DNA from: JADKAC01 sp964492065
GTDB lineage: Bacteria; Bacteroidota; Bacteroidia; Chitinophagales; BACL12
Assembly (NCBI GenBank): GCA_964492065.1
Contig: CAZBHH010000008.1
Span: 1 to 64,000, forward strand
Direction: 5' to 3'
DNA: 64,000 nucleotides
Both the position numbers and the translations under genes were made by a program. Below the pieces are notes generated by a model. It searched no databases. It saw only the letters and a list, made by a program, of their open reading frames with translations, and had not been told where the DNA came from. This document shows, piece by piece, positions 44,044-54,095 of the stretch. The stretch's first letter is position 1. The number at the start of each line of letters is the position of its first letter.

Positions 44044-44158
44044 AATTCTTTTTTTATCGGCTGCTAAAGTATTTTAAAAGCGATGTTGGAGTCAATACAA
44101 AAAATTTCAAATTTTACTATTCCGGCATTTGGCAGTTTGCGGAGAAGCCTTATTTTAG

Positions 44159-45700
44159 GTGGAAAAATTGCAAATGACACTAAATTCCGGGACAGGCCAG
44201 GGGGGATGGAAGCACATTATAGAATTGATTAAAAGTCTGACACCGAGCGAGAAAGGGTATTTCAAAAAATACACTTCCGGATTTGCCGAAAACAAGGCGA
44301 ATACCTATTTAACACTGTTTCAGTTACTAGAAAGAGAAAAGGATGTCAACGAAAAGAAAATCGAAAAAGCACTGGCCGGAAAGACCAAGAACATTCACAG
44401 CCTGCGCAATTTTCTCTACCGCCAGATTCTGAAAAGCCTGAGAGCCTACCACACCGAGAAAAACATACAATACCGCCTGCGGGAGATCCTCGATTACGCC
44501 GAGATTTTATCTGACAGGGGCTTAAACGAGCAAAGCCGGCATTTTATTGATATGGGCATTGAACTAAGCGACCCGGTCACCTTGCCCGCATACCAGATTT
44601 TATTTCAAACGCAACACATCCAGCTTTTGCGGTACCTTAACCAGGCAGAAAAAATTCAAAAAACAGATGAAATTGTCTCCTCTATCGCCTCGAGTATTGA
44701 TATAATAAAACATTCCTATGTAACGAGGCAGGGATTAACGAAGGCGCTGTATTATGTAAATACGTATTTCCCGCTGCGCAATAAAGCGATAAGAAAAGAA
44801 GTGCTTCAACTGCTTGCGGAATTAAAAAAAGTGCCCGATACCGAACAACAGAATTACAGGATGCGCAATACGAGAAATGCAGCCATTTCGCTGTTATACC
44901 GTTTGCTGAACGATTGGGATAATGCCATTCTGTATCAGGAAAAGACGATCAGAATCATCGAGACTCTGGACACCAGGAACCTGAACAGGAATATTGCCGT
45001 AATTTCCGCTTATTACAATTATGTCTCGTTATTCATCAATAAAGGCGATACAAAAAACTATACCCGTTTCATTAACATTATGCAGGCGCTGCCCGTAGCG
45101 GGGAAAGCCGAAGAGCGTTACCTGCAGGCAACCGCCCTCCAATTGCAACTGGACCACATGACCTTCAATAAAGACTTCCGCAATGCGGCTGCAATAATAA
45201 AGGCGGCAGAACTGTTGCTAACAGAGCATCACCCCATACCTTCCATTTACTTAGAGACACTGATGCGGCTTACCTACTACTACATCTGCAAACACCAATT
45301 CAATGCAGCGCTTGAAAAAATAAATCTCTTACTGCACACAAACCACGATCATACGCTCAAATCCTTTTCGGTACACGTGCGTCTGGTAAATATTCTCATA
45401 CATTACGAATTGGGCAATACCCTTGTACTCCCTTCTTTAATCCGAAACACTTACCGTTATATGATGAAACAGGACTTAAAATTCAGAATAGAAAATATCC
45501 TTCTGAATTTCTTTAGAAAATTGCTGAATTCCAAAGACGAAAAGCATCTCACAAAGATATTTACGGCATTATCCAATCAACTGCAGGCAGCTTCGCAAGA
45601 TGCTTACGAGAAAAAAGCATTGCAATATTTTTTTGATTATCCCGAATGGATAAGCCTGAAATTATCGGCAAATACAGTGCAATCCTTTACGAAACGGTGA
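44159..45700 (+). CDS. Helical (TPR-like) protein of unknown function
   Basis: A 513-aa cytoplasmic protein, almost entirely alpha-helical, with helix pairs that look like degenerate TPR units (LFQLLEREKDVNEKKIEKAL, AAIIKAAELLLTEHH, QFNAALEKINLLLHT). The sequence near the N-terminus, IIELIKSLTPSEKGYFKKY, recurs in my memory of Bacteroidota proteins without assigned function. The start is GTG at 44159 or ATG at 44174. There is no signal peptide. It stands alone between the T9SS gene and the GH109-like gene. Confidence 0.8.
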   Translation: MEKLQMTLNSGTGQGGWKHIIELIKSLTPSEKGYFKKYTSGFAENKANTYLTLFQLLEREKDVNEKKIEKALAGKTKNIHSLRNFLYRQILKSLRAYHTEKNIQYRLREILDYAEILSDRGLNEQSRHFIDMGIELSDPVTLPAYQILFQTQHIQLLRYLNQAEKIQKTDEIVSSIASSIDIIKHSYVTRQGLTKALYYVNTYFPLRNKAIRKEVLQLLAELKKVPDTEQQNYRMRNTRNAAISLLYRLLNDWDNAILYQEKTIRIIETLDTRNLNRNIAVISAYYNYVSLFINKGDTKNYTRFINIMQALPVAGKAEERYLQATALQLQLDHMTFNKDFRNAAAIIKAAELLLTEHHPIPSIYLETLMRLTYYYICKHQFNAALEKINLLLHTNHDHTLKSFSVHVRLVNILIHYELGNTLVLPSLIRNTYRYMMKQDLKFRIENILLNFFRKLLNSKDEKHLTKIFTALSNQLQAASQDAYEKKALQYFFDYPEWISLKLSANTVQSFTKR

Positions 45701-45796
45701 ATGCAAGAAATTATTCACACATGCAAAAACCGTTTGCACAAGTACCCGGATGATATGGTGATTGCCGGCACAGATATCTTTGTCGAACACCGGTGA
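45701..45796 (+). CDS. Possible 31-aa peptide
   Basis: An ATG directly follows the TGA of the helical protein and opens 31 codons (MQEIIHTCKNRLHKYPDD and so on, ending FVEHR). It could be translated by re-initiation, but no family or conservation is known. The remaining spacer to 45926 shows nothing else. Confidence 0.2.
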   Translation: MQEIIHTCKNRLHKYPDDMVIAGTDIFVEHR

Positions 45797-45926
45797 TAGC
45801 ATATTTTAAATCGCCTACCTATTGGCCGAGGCTATATTATAAAAGCGCAAGCCCATTTTATCGGGAAATTAAAAATCCCACTGAAAAAAATTATATTCAC
45901 ACCTGATAACCGCAAAAATTAAAATC

Positions 45927-47318
45927 ATGAAACAGGAAATAAGCAGGCGGCATTTCATAAAAAACACTGCACTTGCGGGTTTTGGCGCCCTGATTTTACC
46001 CGGCTCGCTGTTTTCAGCCAATGCACTTTCGGACGACAAGGTGCGCATCGGCATGATAGCTACCGGCTACCGCGGCCAGGCGCTGCTCGAAGAGTTGCTT
46101 AAACGCAGCGATGTGGAAATAACGGCATTTGCCGATCCCGACACCAGGATGTTGGCAATGGCGCAAGAATTAGTTGCAAAATATAAAAAACCCGCACCTA
46201 AGGAATACGCTAACGGCGATTACGATTACCGCAATTTGCTTCGCGATGAGAATGTCGATGCCGTTATCATCGCATCTCCCTGGGAATGGCATGTGATTCA
46301 GGGTGTGGAAGCGATGCAGGCAGGAAAAATTACGGGTATGGAAGTCTGCGGCGCAATACAACTGGCCGATTGCTGGAAGATTGTGAAGACATACGAAGAG
46401 ACAAAGGTGCCGATTATGATGCTGGAAAATGTGTGCTATCGCCGCGATATTATGGCGGTATTACACATGGTGCGCAAAGGTCTGTTTGGAGAATTAATAC
46501 ATGGGCAGGGCGGATATGAACACGACTTGCGGGGTGTACTGTTTAACGATGGGGTAACTGCTTATGATTCAGGTGTAGAATTTGGCGAAAAGGGTTTTAG
46601 CGAAGCCAGGTGGAGAACCAACCACTATGTCAACAGAAACGGCGAGCTCTATCCCACTCACGGATTGGGCCCGGTTGCTGTGATGTTTGATATAAACCGG
46701 GGGAACAGGTTATTGCGGTTGTCCTCATTTTCGAGTAAGGCAAGGGGCTTACACAAATACATTATCGAACATCCGAAAGGCGGACCCAATCATCCAAATG
46801 CGAAAGTGGAGTTTAAACAAGGCGATATCGTAACTACACAAATCCAGTGCGCTAACGGTGAGACAATCCTGTTGACACACGACACCAGCTTACAGCGCCC
46901 ATATAACCTGGGCTTCAGGGTGCAGGGCACCGAAGGCCTCTGGCAGGATTTCGGCTGGGGCGAGGCCAATCAGGGCTTCATGTATTTTGAGAAGAAAATG
47001 AATAAGTCGCACCGCTGGGATAACAGCGAACAATGGCTTACCGAATACGACCATCCGCTTTGGCAGCGCTATGCAGACGATGCAAAAAATTCCGGTCACG
47101 GCGGAATGGATTTTTTTGTCATGAATTCATTTGTCGAATGTATTAAGCGCAATATCGAGTTCCCTTTAGATGTGTATGACCTCGCCACCTGGTATGCCAT
47201 TACACCGCTAAGTGAAAAATCTATTCAGAAAAACGGCGCCGTACAGGAAATTCCCGATTTCACAAAGGGCGCCTGGAAAAATAGAAAACCGGTTTTTGGA
47301 TTTGATGGCGCATTCTGA
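45927..47318 (+). CDS. Gfo/Idh/MocA-type oxidoreductase, GH109-like (N-acetylgalactosaminidase family)
   Basis: A 463-aa protein with a twin-arginine signal (SRRHFIKNTALAGFGALILP), so it is exported folded with its cofactor. The NAD-binding Rossmann domain carries IGMIATGYRGQ (about 41-51). Features of GH109 (NAD-dependent alpha-N-acetylgalactosaminidase) are MMLENVCYRRDIMAVLHMVR, GGYEHDLRG and YPTHGLGPV at about residues 242-250. GH109 enzymes cleave terminal alpha-GalNAc by a redox mechanism. The next two genes fit use of the released sugar. The precise substrate is inference. Confidence 0.85.
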   Translation: MKQEISRRHFIKNTALAGFGALILPGSLFSANALSDDKVRIGMIATGYRGQALLEELLKRSDVEITAFADPDTRMLAMAQELVAKYKKPAPKEYANGDYDYRNLLRDENVDAVIIASPWEWHVIQGVEAMQAGKITGMEVCGAIQLADCWKIVKTYEETKVPIMMLENVCYRRDIMAVLHMVRKGLFGELIHGQGGYEHDLRGVLFNDGVTAYDSGVEFGEKGFSEARWRTNHYVNRNGELYPTHGLGPVAVMFDINRGNRLLRLSSFSSKARGLHKYIIEHPKGGPNHPNAKVEFKQGDIVTTQIQCANGETILLTHDTSLQRPYNLGFRVQGTEGLWQDFGWGEANQGFMYFEKKMNKSHRWDNSEQWLTEYDHPLWQRYADDAKNSGHGGMDFFVMNSFVECIKRNIEFPLDVYDLATWYAITPLSEKSIQKNGAVQEIPDFTKGAWKNRKPVFGFDGAF

Positions 47319-48231
47319 TAACAACACCGCACTGGTAATTCTCGCCGCAGGACTGGGAAGCCGTTTTGACGGTCAAAAACAAGTAGAACCCGTGTCGCCT
47401 TCGGGCGAGAGTATAATGGAGTATTCGATGTACGATGCCATTCAATGCGGCTGCTCCCATATAGTAATGGTTGTAAACAATACTTTCGACGAAGGACATA
47501 AACGCACTTTTCAAAACATTGCACGGCAACAACACGTAGCAATTGATTTTGTGTGTCAGCAAATAACGAGTTATGTCCCCGAGAAATATAAATCACACTG
47601 TACAACGAGAGCAAAACCCTGGGGAACCGCCCATGCAATTCTCATGGCGAAAGAATTTGTAACAACGCCTTTTATTGTGATTAATGCCGACGACTTTTAC
47701 GGAAGACAGGCTTATGCGACGGCCAGTGCAGCAATCCGGCAACATGCCATTACACCCACTGCATACCAGATGGTTGCCTATCGTCTATCGGCCACTCTCA
47801 GCGACAACGGCTTTGTGTCAAGAGGTCTTTGCATCACCGATGAAAGCCACTACTTGAGGGAAATTGAAGAGCATCCCCGCATTCACGCACAAGGTGGAGA
47901 CGTAATCTCCCTCGGCGGCGACGGCCCGCAAATAATATTAAAAGATGCACTCGTTTCAATGAATTTCTGGATTTTTCATCCGTCGGTTTTCACCCACCTC
48001 GAATCGCATTTTCTCGCATTTCTGAACGAGTGTGCATCTGACCGGCAAAAGGAATTTTTTATTACCCGTGTCATTGACGATTTAATAAAAACACATACAA
48101 TAACCATGAAGGTAAACAGCAGTGACCAACCCTGGTTTGGCATTACGTACAGAAACGACAAACTTTCGGTATCAGAAAAATTGCTCGCATTGACAAGTGA
48201 AAACCAATACCCTTCCCCACTCTGGAAATAA
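47305..48231 (+). CDS. Sugar nucleotidyltransferase-like protein
   Basis: A 308-aa NTP-transferase-fold protein. The nucleotide-binding motif ALVILAAGLGSRFDGQKQVE lies at the N-terminus, IVMVVNN follows, and VINADDFYGRQAY carries the metal-binding Asp. It likely joins a sugar 1-phosphate to a nucleotide. I start at the ATG at 47305, because the longer frame from 47212 lies wholly inside the GH109 gene; the start overlaps that gene's stop by 14 bp. Together with the neighbouring kinase it could make a UDP-sugar from N-acetylhexosamine. Confidence 0.87.
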   Translation: MAHSDNNTALVILAAGLGSRFDGQKQVEPVSPSGESIMEYSMYDAIQCGCSHIVMVVNNTFDEGHKRTFQNIARQQHVAIDFVCQQITSYVPEKYKSHCTTRAKPWGTAHAILMAKEFVTTPFIVINADDFYGRQAYATASAAIRQHAITPTAYQMVAYRLSATLSDNGFVSRGLCITDESHYLREIEEHPRIHAQGGDVISLGGDGPQIILKDALVSMNFWIFHPSVFTHLESHFLAFLNECASDRQKEFFITRVIDDLIKTHTITMKVNSSDQPWFGITYRNDKLSVSEKLLALTSENQYPSPLWK

Positions 48232-48239
48232 GCACTGCC

Positions 48240-49274
48240 ATGCAATCCGTACTCCATACATTTCTCCCTGCCGGTACATTTCAATCCATCAGTTGTACCC
48301 CTGTTGAAAACGGATATATCAATAAGACTTACCATATTAGAGCCGTTTCAAAACAGCAACAACAGCAATTTATACTGCAGAGAATAAATACGCATGTCTT
48401 TCCTAATCCCGAAGCAATAATTCACAACATGCTCCACATCGCATTGCATCTCGGCATATCCCCTTATTCCAAGAATATTTTAAAGCCGCTGCAAAATACA
48501 AACGGCAATTTTTTAACGTATGATTCCGAAAATTTCCCATGGCGACTCCTCCCCTTTATTGTACAATCCAAGACGCTCAACACCATACCTAATACGGACC
48601 AGGCTTATGCCGCAGCTGCAACATTCAGCGAATTCTATCAATACCTCAACACCATGGATCCCGGCGTGATACAAGTTGCCATCCCGGGATTCTTAGATTT
48701 TCAAAAACGAGTCAACGACTTTTATATCGCCCGTGATAAGGCAAAACCACATCTCAAAAAGCAGGCTGCGGATATTTTGAATTACCTGTCGGGCCATGAG
48801 CAACTCCCCGGAAAATATATTGCCATGCAGCGACAGCAACAATTGCCGCAGCGCATTATTCACGCCGATCCTAAACTGAGCAATATTTTGTTCCATATCG
48901 ACGAATCCCAAACACTGGCAGTAATTGATCTGGATACCGTTATGCCCGGGAGCCTTCTTTACGACTATGGCGACATGATACGCTCTTTTACCAACCGCAA
49001 AGCGGAAGATGATTCAGACGGCAAAAACTGTTTTGATGCAGAAGTGTTCCACGCTGTTACCGAAGGATTTTTATCCCACACTCAATCATTCCTCAATCCA
49101 ACAGAACTCGGGAACCTCTCCTACGCCGCACAGGTAGTGGCATATATCCAGGCATTGAGGTTTATCACTGACTTTTTGAATGAAAACATGTATTACAAGG
49201 TTACTTATCCCACTCAAAATTTAAACCGGGCCATTAACCAGGTCAACCTGCTGAAGGCTTTGATGCGCCAGTAG
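48240..49274 (+). CDS. Aminoglycoside-phosphotransferase-fold kinase, NahK-like
   Basis: A 344-aa kinase of the APH/choline kinase fold. It shows ENGYINKTYHIRA (ATP-binding region), the catalytic loop HADPKLSNILF, and IDLDTVMPGSLLYDYGDMIR with the metal-binding Asp. This arrangement matches N-acetylhexosamine 1-kinases (NahK) from bifidobacteria and relatives. It would phosphorylate free GalNAc or GlcNAc at C1. It starts 8 bp after the nucleotidyltransferase gene. Substrate assignment is from context. Confidence 0.85.
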   Translation: MQSVLHTFLPAGTFQSISCTPVENGYINKTYHIRAVSKQQQQQFILQRINTHVFPNPEAIIHNMLHIALHLGISPYSKNILKPLQNTNGNFLTYDSENFPWRLLPFIVQSKTLNTIPNTDQAYAAAATFSEFYQYLNTMDPGVIQVAIPGFLDFQKRVNDFYIARDKAKPHLKKQAADILNYLSGHEQLPGKYIAMQRQQQLPQRIIHADPKLSNILFHIDESQTLAVIDLDTVMPGSLLYDYGDMIRSFTNRKAEDDSDGKNCFDAEVFHAVTEGFLSHTQSFLNPTELGNLSYAAQVVAYIQALRFITDFLNENMYYKVTYPTQNLNRAINQVNLLKALMRQ

Positions 49275-49690
49275 TTTAACTGCTGTAATCTCCGGATAAA
49301 AACGCATAACCCTACGTGAGTAAAATACAATCCCTTTGGGTATAGTTCTTTACATCTGAGAAAGATAGCTTATTTCATCAATGAGCCATTTGTTCATGAG
49401 ATTACAGCGTATTTTAACCTGTATCACATTGAGTATTCCCATATCCGTTCTTTTTTGCCCCTGACAAGGATCTTATTGTACTTTCAGTTTCCAGCTTTTG
49501 TATTTTTTGTTCAAGCAATGATTTCAGAAATTCCTGGTAGTGCCGTTCAGTTACACATTCCATTTTGTTTAAACTTTTTCTTCAACTACAGGTACAATTT
49601 GTGAAAACGCAGAGAATGAACCGGGCAATAAAACCATGCTGAGCAGGGGTTCTTTTTCATTTCGTCTTATATTCTATAGTTTCGCTTTTT
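49275..49690. other. Intergenic region, 416 bp
   Basis: No convincing gene. One short minus-strand frame (49563 to 49414, 49 aa, beginning MECVTERHYQEFLKSLLEQK) has a coiled-coil look but no known family and could be a fragment. From about here to the right the sequence becomes more AT-rich. No terminator hairpin for either neighbour was found. Confidence 0.4.
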
Positions 49691-51482
49691 TTAATCTGCT
49701 TTTACTATTTGCATGATGCTGCGCTCACCGTTTATAATTACTTCAATCAAATACATACCTGCTGATAATTCTTCACCTTGCACAGTAAATGCATGCTGCC
49801 CCGCAGTGTACAATTCTCCATGTGTAATTGTTTTAATCTGGTGTCCCAGCACATCAAGCAGCCGAACTGTTACCAGCGCATCAGAAAACAATTCTAAACT
49901 CATAGTTGCGGCAAGATCAAACGGATTGGGAAAAACATGCAAATTGTTTGACAGCGCAATTACTTCACCAGGAGATTCATCCTCTGAAGCGAGCCTAAGC
50001 GGATCGCAACTGTCGAGGAACCCATGAAAATCGCTGCCGGAAACAGCCTGGAACCCTACATTCATTTTCAAAAACGAGCCTGCCCGCCAGGTCATATCAG
50101 CACCACTACTAATGGTGTNNNNNNNNNNTGGTGTATGATGAGCTGTTAACAACTGATGTGGAAGCAATTACATCGCCTTTTTCATTTTCTTCAATTGTCT
50201 CTGCACCCAAACTTTTTGCTGAAACAGTTGTTTCCAGTCCTGAAATGGCAGACATAGAGGATTCAAGCGCTGATTCATTATCACTTACGCCACTCAGCCC
50301 CATCTGGTCTCCGAAGTAGGTTACAGAGGGGTTTGAAAAGTAAGGCAACCGTTCGCAATCAGCGTCATAGTCTTCACACAAATTGTTGTATGCCATAACA
50401 GTTCGCCATTCATCAACCAAATTGACAAACCCATGCCCATAAGCATAAGGAATTTCTGTATCATCAACATAGACATCATGCCTGCACCCGAATAAATGGC
50501 CTAACTCGTGCGGGAAGGTATAATTATCAATAGCGCAACTTACTCTGGCTACACAAAATGCATTTGCATAGGAGCTAACAGATACCGTATAAGCAGAACC
50601 GCAAATACCCGATTCAAGACCATAAACCAGTAAAACGTTTAAATCAGCATCATAGACTGATCTGGTTGTATGTATGTCATCCAGGCACCCGTCGGCAGTA
50701 TTCCTAAAACATGATTTATCAGTGGAGGAATTAAGGGACTCATCATAAAAAACTTTTTGCGATCTCGCCAGTTCGATATTGAAAGATACCGAACTGTTAT
50801 CATAACAATCATTACTAACATCAATGCAGGACTGGATAAACCCATTCACATCTGCACCGATTCCAATTTCTGCATCATCTGTATAGGCTACAAAAACCCT
50901 TATGTTACAATCACCTGCCATAAATCCATCTTCAGCATCCTGCATACCGTCAGCTTGCAACTGGTGTATGATTGATGCATTGAGCATGTTTGCATAATCT
51001 TGTTCGCTTTCATCTTTAAAGTCAGATGAATTCACCTCATATATTAAATGTAAACCCTCGCCCAGTGGATGAACCCTCCATTTATTACCTTTCATTTGAA
51101 AATACCCCGTAAGCATGCCGTTATGATATACCAGGTTTAATCTGCCCTCATTTTTGTCAATGTCTCCAAACCAGGAAAAATCATTCTCATGCCTTGTTAC
51201 GGTTTTTTCATGTGTTACCCGGAACATTTCAGATTCAGGTGTATTAAAATAAAAACCCTCTTCATATAATACAGATTTATCAAAAGTTGCATAAGCGATT
51301 TTTCCGGAAGCAGAGGATTGTATCCAGTATTGTGCATTCTTCTGCTGTTGTTGGGTTAATTGCGCTTCAGGTAGATATGTGAATAATTGCTGTGCATACA
51401 ATTGCGTCTGTACAAATAAACAAGCGGGAACGAAAACCCTATTCAGCAGATACCGCCAGAATTCATTTTTATTTCGTTTCAT
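49691..51482 (-). CDS. T9SS-exported metzincin-type zinc metalloprotease
   Basis: A secreted protease, split in the assembly by a 10-N gap (50119-50128). The part up to the gap (451 aa) has a signal peptide ending near LYAQ and a reprolysin-like catalytic domain with HELGHLFGCRHD (about 325-336, HExxHxxGxxH zinc site) and the Met-turn TVMAYNN (about 361-367). The part beyond the gap holds SSGADMTWRAGSFLK and a T9SS type A sorting domain (FPNPFDLAATM, SAGMYLIEV). If the 6-bp TGGTGT on both sides of the gap is one sequence, the frame closes with SSSYTISSGAD and the protein is about 591 aa and intact. Confidence 0.88.
50119..50128. other. Scaffold gap of 10 N
   Basis: Ten N separate two contigs within the metalloprotease gene. 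Both flanks carry TGGTGT, and merging the flanks on that overlap restores the reading frame. The real gap is therefore probably absent (a 6-bp overlap left unjoined) rather than missing sequence. Confidence 0.9.
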
Positions 51483-51509
51483 ATTCTTGAATTTAAAAAA
51501 GTGAAAGAA

Positions 51510-53531
51510 TTAATGTTTCAAAGCCTCAATTTCCGCTTTTAATGATTCATTTTGTTTTTGCAATTCAATCACATATAATGTGAGTTCTTCAATTTTTTCC
51601 ATCATGATTTTTTGCATTTCACCAACATTCAACCCTTCTTCTTCTACATCGCATGCAGCAGGAACACCCGGCAGGTGATTATTATCGGCAATAAACTGTT
51701 CTACTTCAGCTAACGGCTTCAGTTTATAATCTGCATTAAAAACATAATCAGGCCAGGGGCTTAACTGTACAAGTAATTCTTCGCAAACCACTTTACCGTC
51801 AACGCTCAGTTTATATCCTGACTTAGGCGCAACTGTTGTGTTGCCCATCACGATATCACCATTGTCGTTAATATACATTCTGTTTACACCGTTTGTGCGG
51901 AGAACAAGTTTACCATCATCATTTCCTGCATTCAGCGCAAGTTGTAAATCCTCTCCGGTTGCTCTTAGATATCCTACATCTTCACCATCATGTTCCATCT
52001 GAATGTAAGGGTCAGTTCCTCGTATTAATACTGTTTCATCAGTGCCGCCTACAGAAAGAGGGTATATTAACGCACTTGGAGCATTTATGCTTAACTTATC
52101 TTGTATATATGCTGAACCGTAAACATTAAATGTACTTGAAAAAATACCGGGGTCGCCACCAACTCCAACTTTGCCGTTATCATCCACTACAAAATTCGTA
52201 AGGAGATCAGTACCAATTACCCTGAATGCATCATCTGTATCATTTCCTTTTACACCCAATAATGCAGAAGGGGAGCTCCAGTTAAATCCCGATTTTCCGC
52301 CATCTGTAGGAACTATTAAAGCATAGTTATTGGATGCGCCGCTTGCTTTTGCCCAGATACCATAATTTGTTGTACCTGCTCCCGAACTTTTTGCAACTAA
52401 CCCATAATTGGAAGTTCCTGTTGAAGAAGTTGTTGCATACATAGCTGCAGTGTTTGTTGAGGAAGAATATGAACCGGTTGCATATACACCTGCATGTGCT
52501 ATTGGCGCATCCGAGAAAATTAAGCCGCTTGTATTGTAACCTAATGCTGCAGTGGCATAGGTAGTGCCGGATCCTGATTCATCAGTTGCATAAACGGCCA
52601 TGTCTTCTGTACTAAAAGCTGTTAATTTATTTCTGAAGGTTGACCTTGAACCGGTATTAATTGTGCCTAATCCTATTCGGTCGCTCTCATCATTAATTGC
52701 GCCTGTTACTAATGCAGAACCGTCCCATTTGGGAATTTTATTCGTTGAATTAGAACCCACCTGCGGGTCAGTTTCTGTTCCGGCTGGTGGAGTTGTGGCC
52801 ACCCATGCGCTGCCGTTCCATTGCATCACCTGGCCAAAGCTTGCCCCCATGCTGCTTAAATCTGCTGCTGTAATTGTAGCATCTGCAATTTCAGTTGAAC
52901 TAACAGCACCGCTTGCAATTTGCAGATTGTTATAAACGCCTGTAACATCTCCTGCATGGTTTGTAGAAGTAGTAACATCATCGGCAGCATTAGTATCCCC
53001 CGTGTTAGAAATCACTGAACCTGTAATGGAAATACCTGTTCCGGCGGAATAACCGGCACCACCTGCTGAAGCAGTAGATTGGGTAGTACCATCCATAAAC
53101 TTGATAGAATTTACATAGGCTTCATTCCAGTGTAGGGTGGATGAACCGAGATCTAAGGTGTTGTCAGCATTTGGCAACAATGCAGAATTTATAGCTGTGG
53201 TTGCAGAGAGGTTAGATAATGCTTTGCTGGCACCTTTGCCGCTCATAGGTGTCCATTCAGAACCGTTATAAAAATAAAAGCCCGGTTGCGAGTTGGTTTG
53301 ATAAATTAACAAGCCTGTAGCAGGAGATACAATCGCATTCCGTTGAGCTTTAGTCATTCTGGGCGCAAGCATCCCCTGTGTTGTGGAAGTCATGTCAAGT
53401 ATGGCCGAGCCTGCCGGTGTGATGGTTCCAATGCCGGCGCTGCCGGTTGTCGGGAAAGTGTTGGTTTGCGCTAATGCCGTTGCGGAGCAAAACAATGCGC
53501 CGGTAATAAATAGTGTAATTTGCTTTTTCAT
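51510..53531 (-). CDS. Secreted protein with tail-fibre/endosialidase-chaperone-like C-terminus
   Basis: A 673-aa exported protein with a signal peptide (QITLFITGALFCSATALAQ). The N-terminal part has the pattern GSAGIGTITPAGSAILDMTS and QRNAIVSPATGLLIYQTN, familiar in Bacteroidota surface proteins. The middle is Ser/Thr/Gly-rich. The C-terminal 110 residues (DYKLKPLAEVEQFIADNNHL, then NVGEMQKIMMEKIEELTLYV and a coiled coil) correspond to the Peptidase_S74-like chaperone region that trimerises phage tail fibres. Lack of a T9SS domain leaves the export route open. It lies 27 bp upstream of the metalloprotease gene on the same strand. Confidence 0.85.
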   Translation of the reverse strand: MKKQITLFITGALFCSATALAQTNTFPTTGSAGIGTITPAGSAILDMTSTTQGMLAPRMTKAQRNAIVSPATGLLIYQTNSQPGFYFYNGSEWTPMSGKGASKALSNLSATTAINSALLPNADNTLDLGSSTLHWNEAYVNSIKFMDGTTQSTASAGGAGYSAGTGISITGSVISNTGDTNAADDVTTSTNHAGDVTGVYNNLQIASGAVSSTEIADATITAADLSSMGASFGQVMQWNGSAWVATTPPAGTETDPQVGSNSTNKIPKWDGSALVTGAINDESDRIGLGTINTGSRSTFRNKLTAFSTEDMAVYATDESGSGTTYATAALGYNTSGLIFSDAPIAHAGVYATGSYSSSTNTAAMYATTSSTGTSNYGLVAKSSGAGTTNYGIWAKASGASNNYALIVPTDGGKSGFNWSSPSALLGVKGNDTDDAFRVIGTDLLTNFVVDDNGKVGVGGDPGIFSSTFNVYGSAYIQDKLSINAPSALIYPLSVGGTDETVLIRGTDPYIQMEHDGEDVGYLRATGEDLQLALNAGNDDGKLVLRTNGVNRMYINDNGDIVMGNTTVAPKSGYKLSVDGKVVCEELLVQLSPWPDYVFNADYKLKPLAEVEQFIADNNHLPGVPAACDVEEEGLNVGEMQKIMMEKIEELTLYVIELQKQNESLKAEIEALKH

Positions 53532-53615
53532 ATAGTCTTCTTTAAGAATGAAAGAATAAAAGCAAAACTATTTTTGAAAAACATCCTGAGAAATACCGAG
53601 ATTGGGGGAGATGAT

Positions 53616-53913
53616 TTACAGTGGAAACTGTAAGGTAATTTTGGTTCCTGTTTGCTCAGCAGAGTAAATGCTAATGATGCCATTTAGTTCTTTAGCCCTC
53701 ATACGCAAACTGTCCAATCCGTTTCCGGGTTGAATGGTATTGATCTCGAACCCTTTTCCGTTGTCCTGAATAATTAGACTAACCGATTTATTTTGCTGTG
53801 GGGCAGGCAATACATCCGTTAAAGCATATTAATATAAATATTCACCTGCCTTTCAGGTTCATTTTATCAGAATCTAATTTTACGTTTTGGAGCTCATTCA
53901 ATAATGAGTCCAT
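53616..53913 (-). pseudogene. Relic of a sensor histidine kinase (C-terminal end)
   Basis: The last 64-74 codons (53840 to 53616) encode the end of a HATPase_c domain: SLIIQDNGKGFE (N/G1 boxes) and GNGLDSLRMRAKELNG. It closely resembles the same region of the intact kinase at 54803 (NGLDSMQMRANELKG). A second piece upstream (53913 to 53842, starting MDSLLNELQNVKLDSDK) could be the end of the HisKA_3 region, out of frame, and the ATP lid between is missing. The 5' part is gone. It ends immediately downstream of an intact response regulator gene. Confidence 0.75.
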
Positions 53914-54095
53914 TTCCAGGGCGTGCGGATTTTTTATTACAAAAAATAACAAAACTGAAAAGAAGTGATTTCTAATCTTCAGGCTTACTGAAACGTGTAG
54001 ATAAAATAAATAATTTGTATTCTCTTTCAAATATAAAAAAAGAAATGTGGTTTTAGAAAAACAATATCCCTCAGACCTGGAACATGGCCTGAGAA

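Noticed and set aside
50109..50167. Metalloprotease read as two separate genes
   Set aside because: The split comes from the N gap; merging the shared TGGTGT restores one frame.
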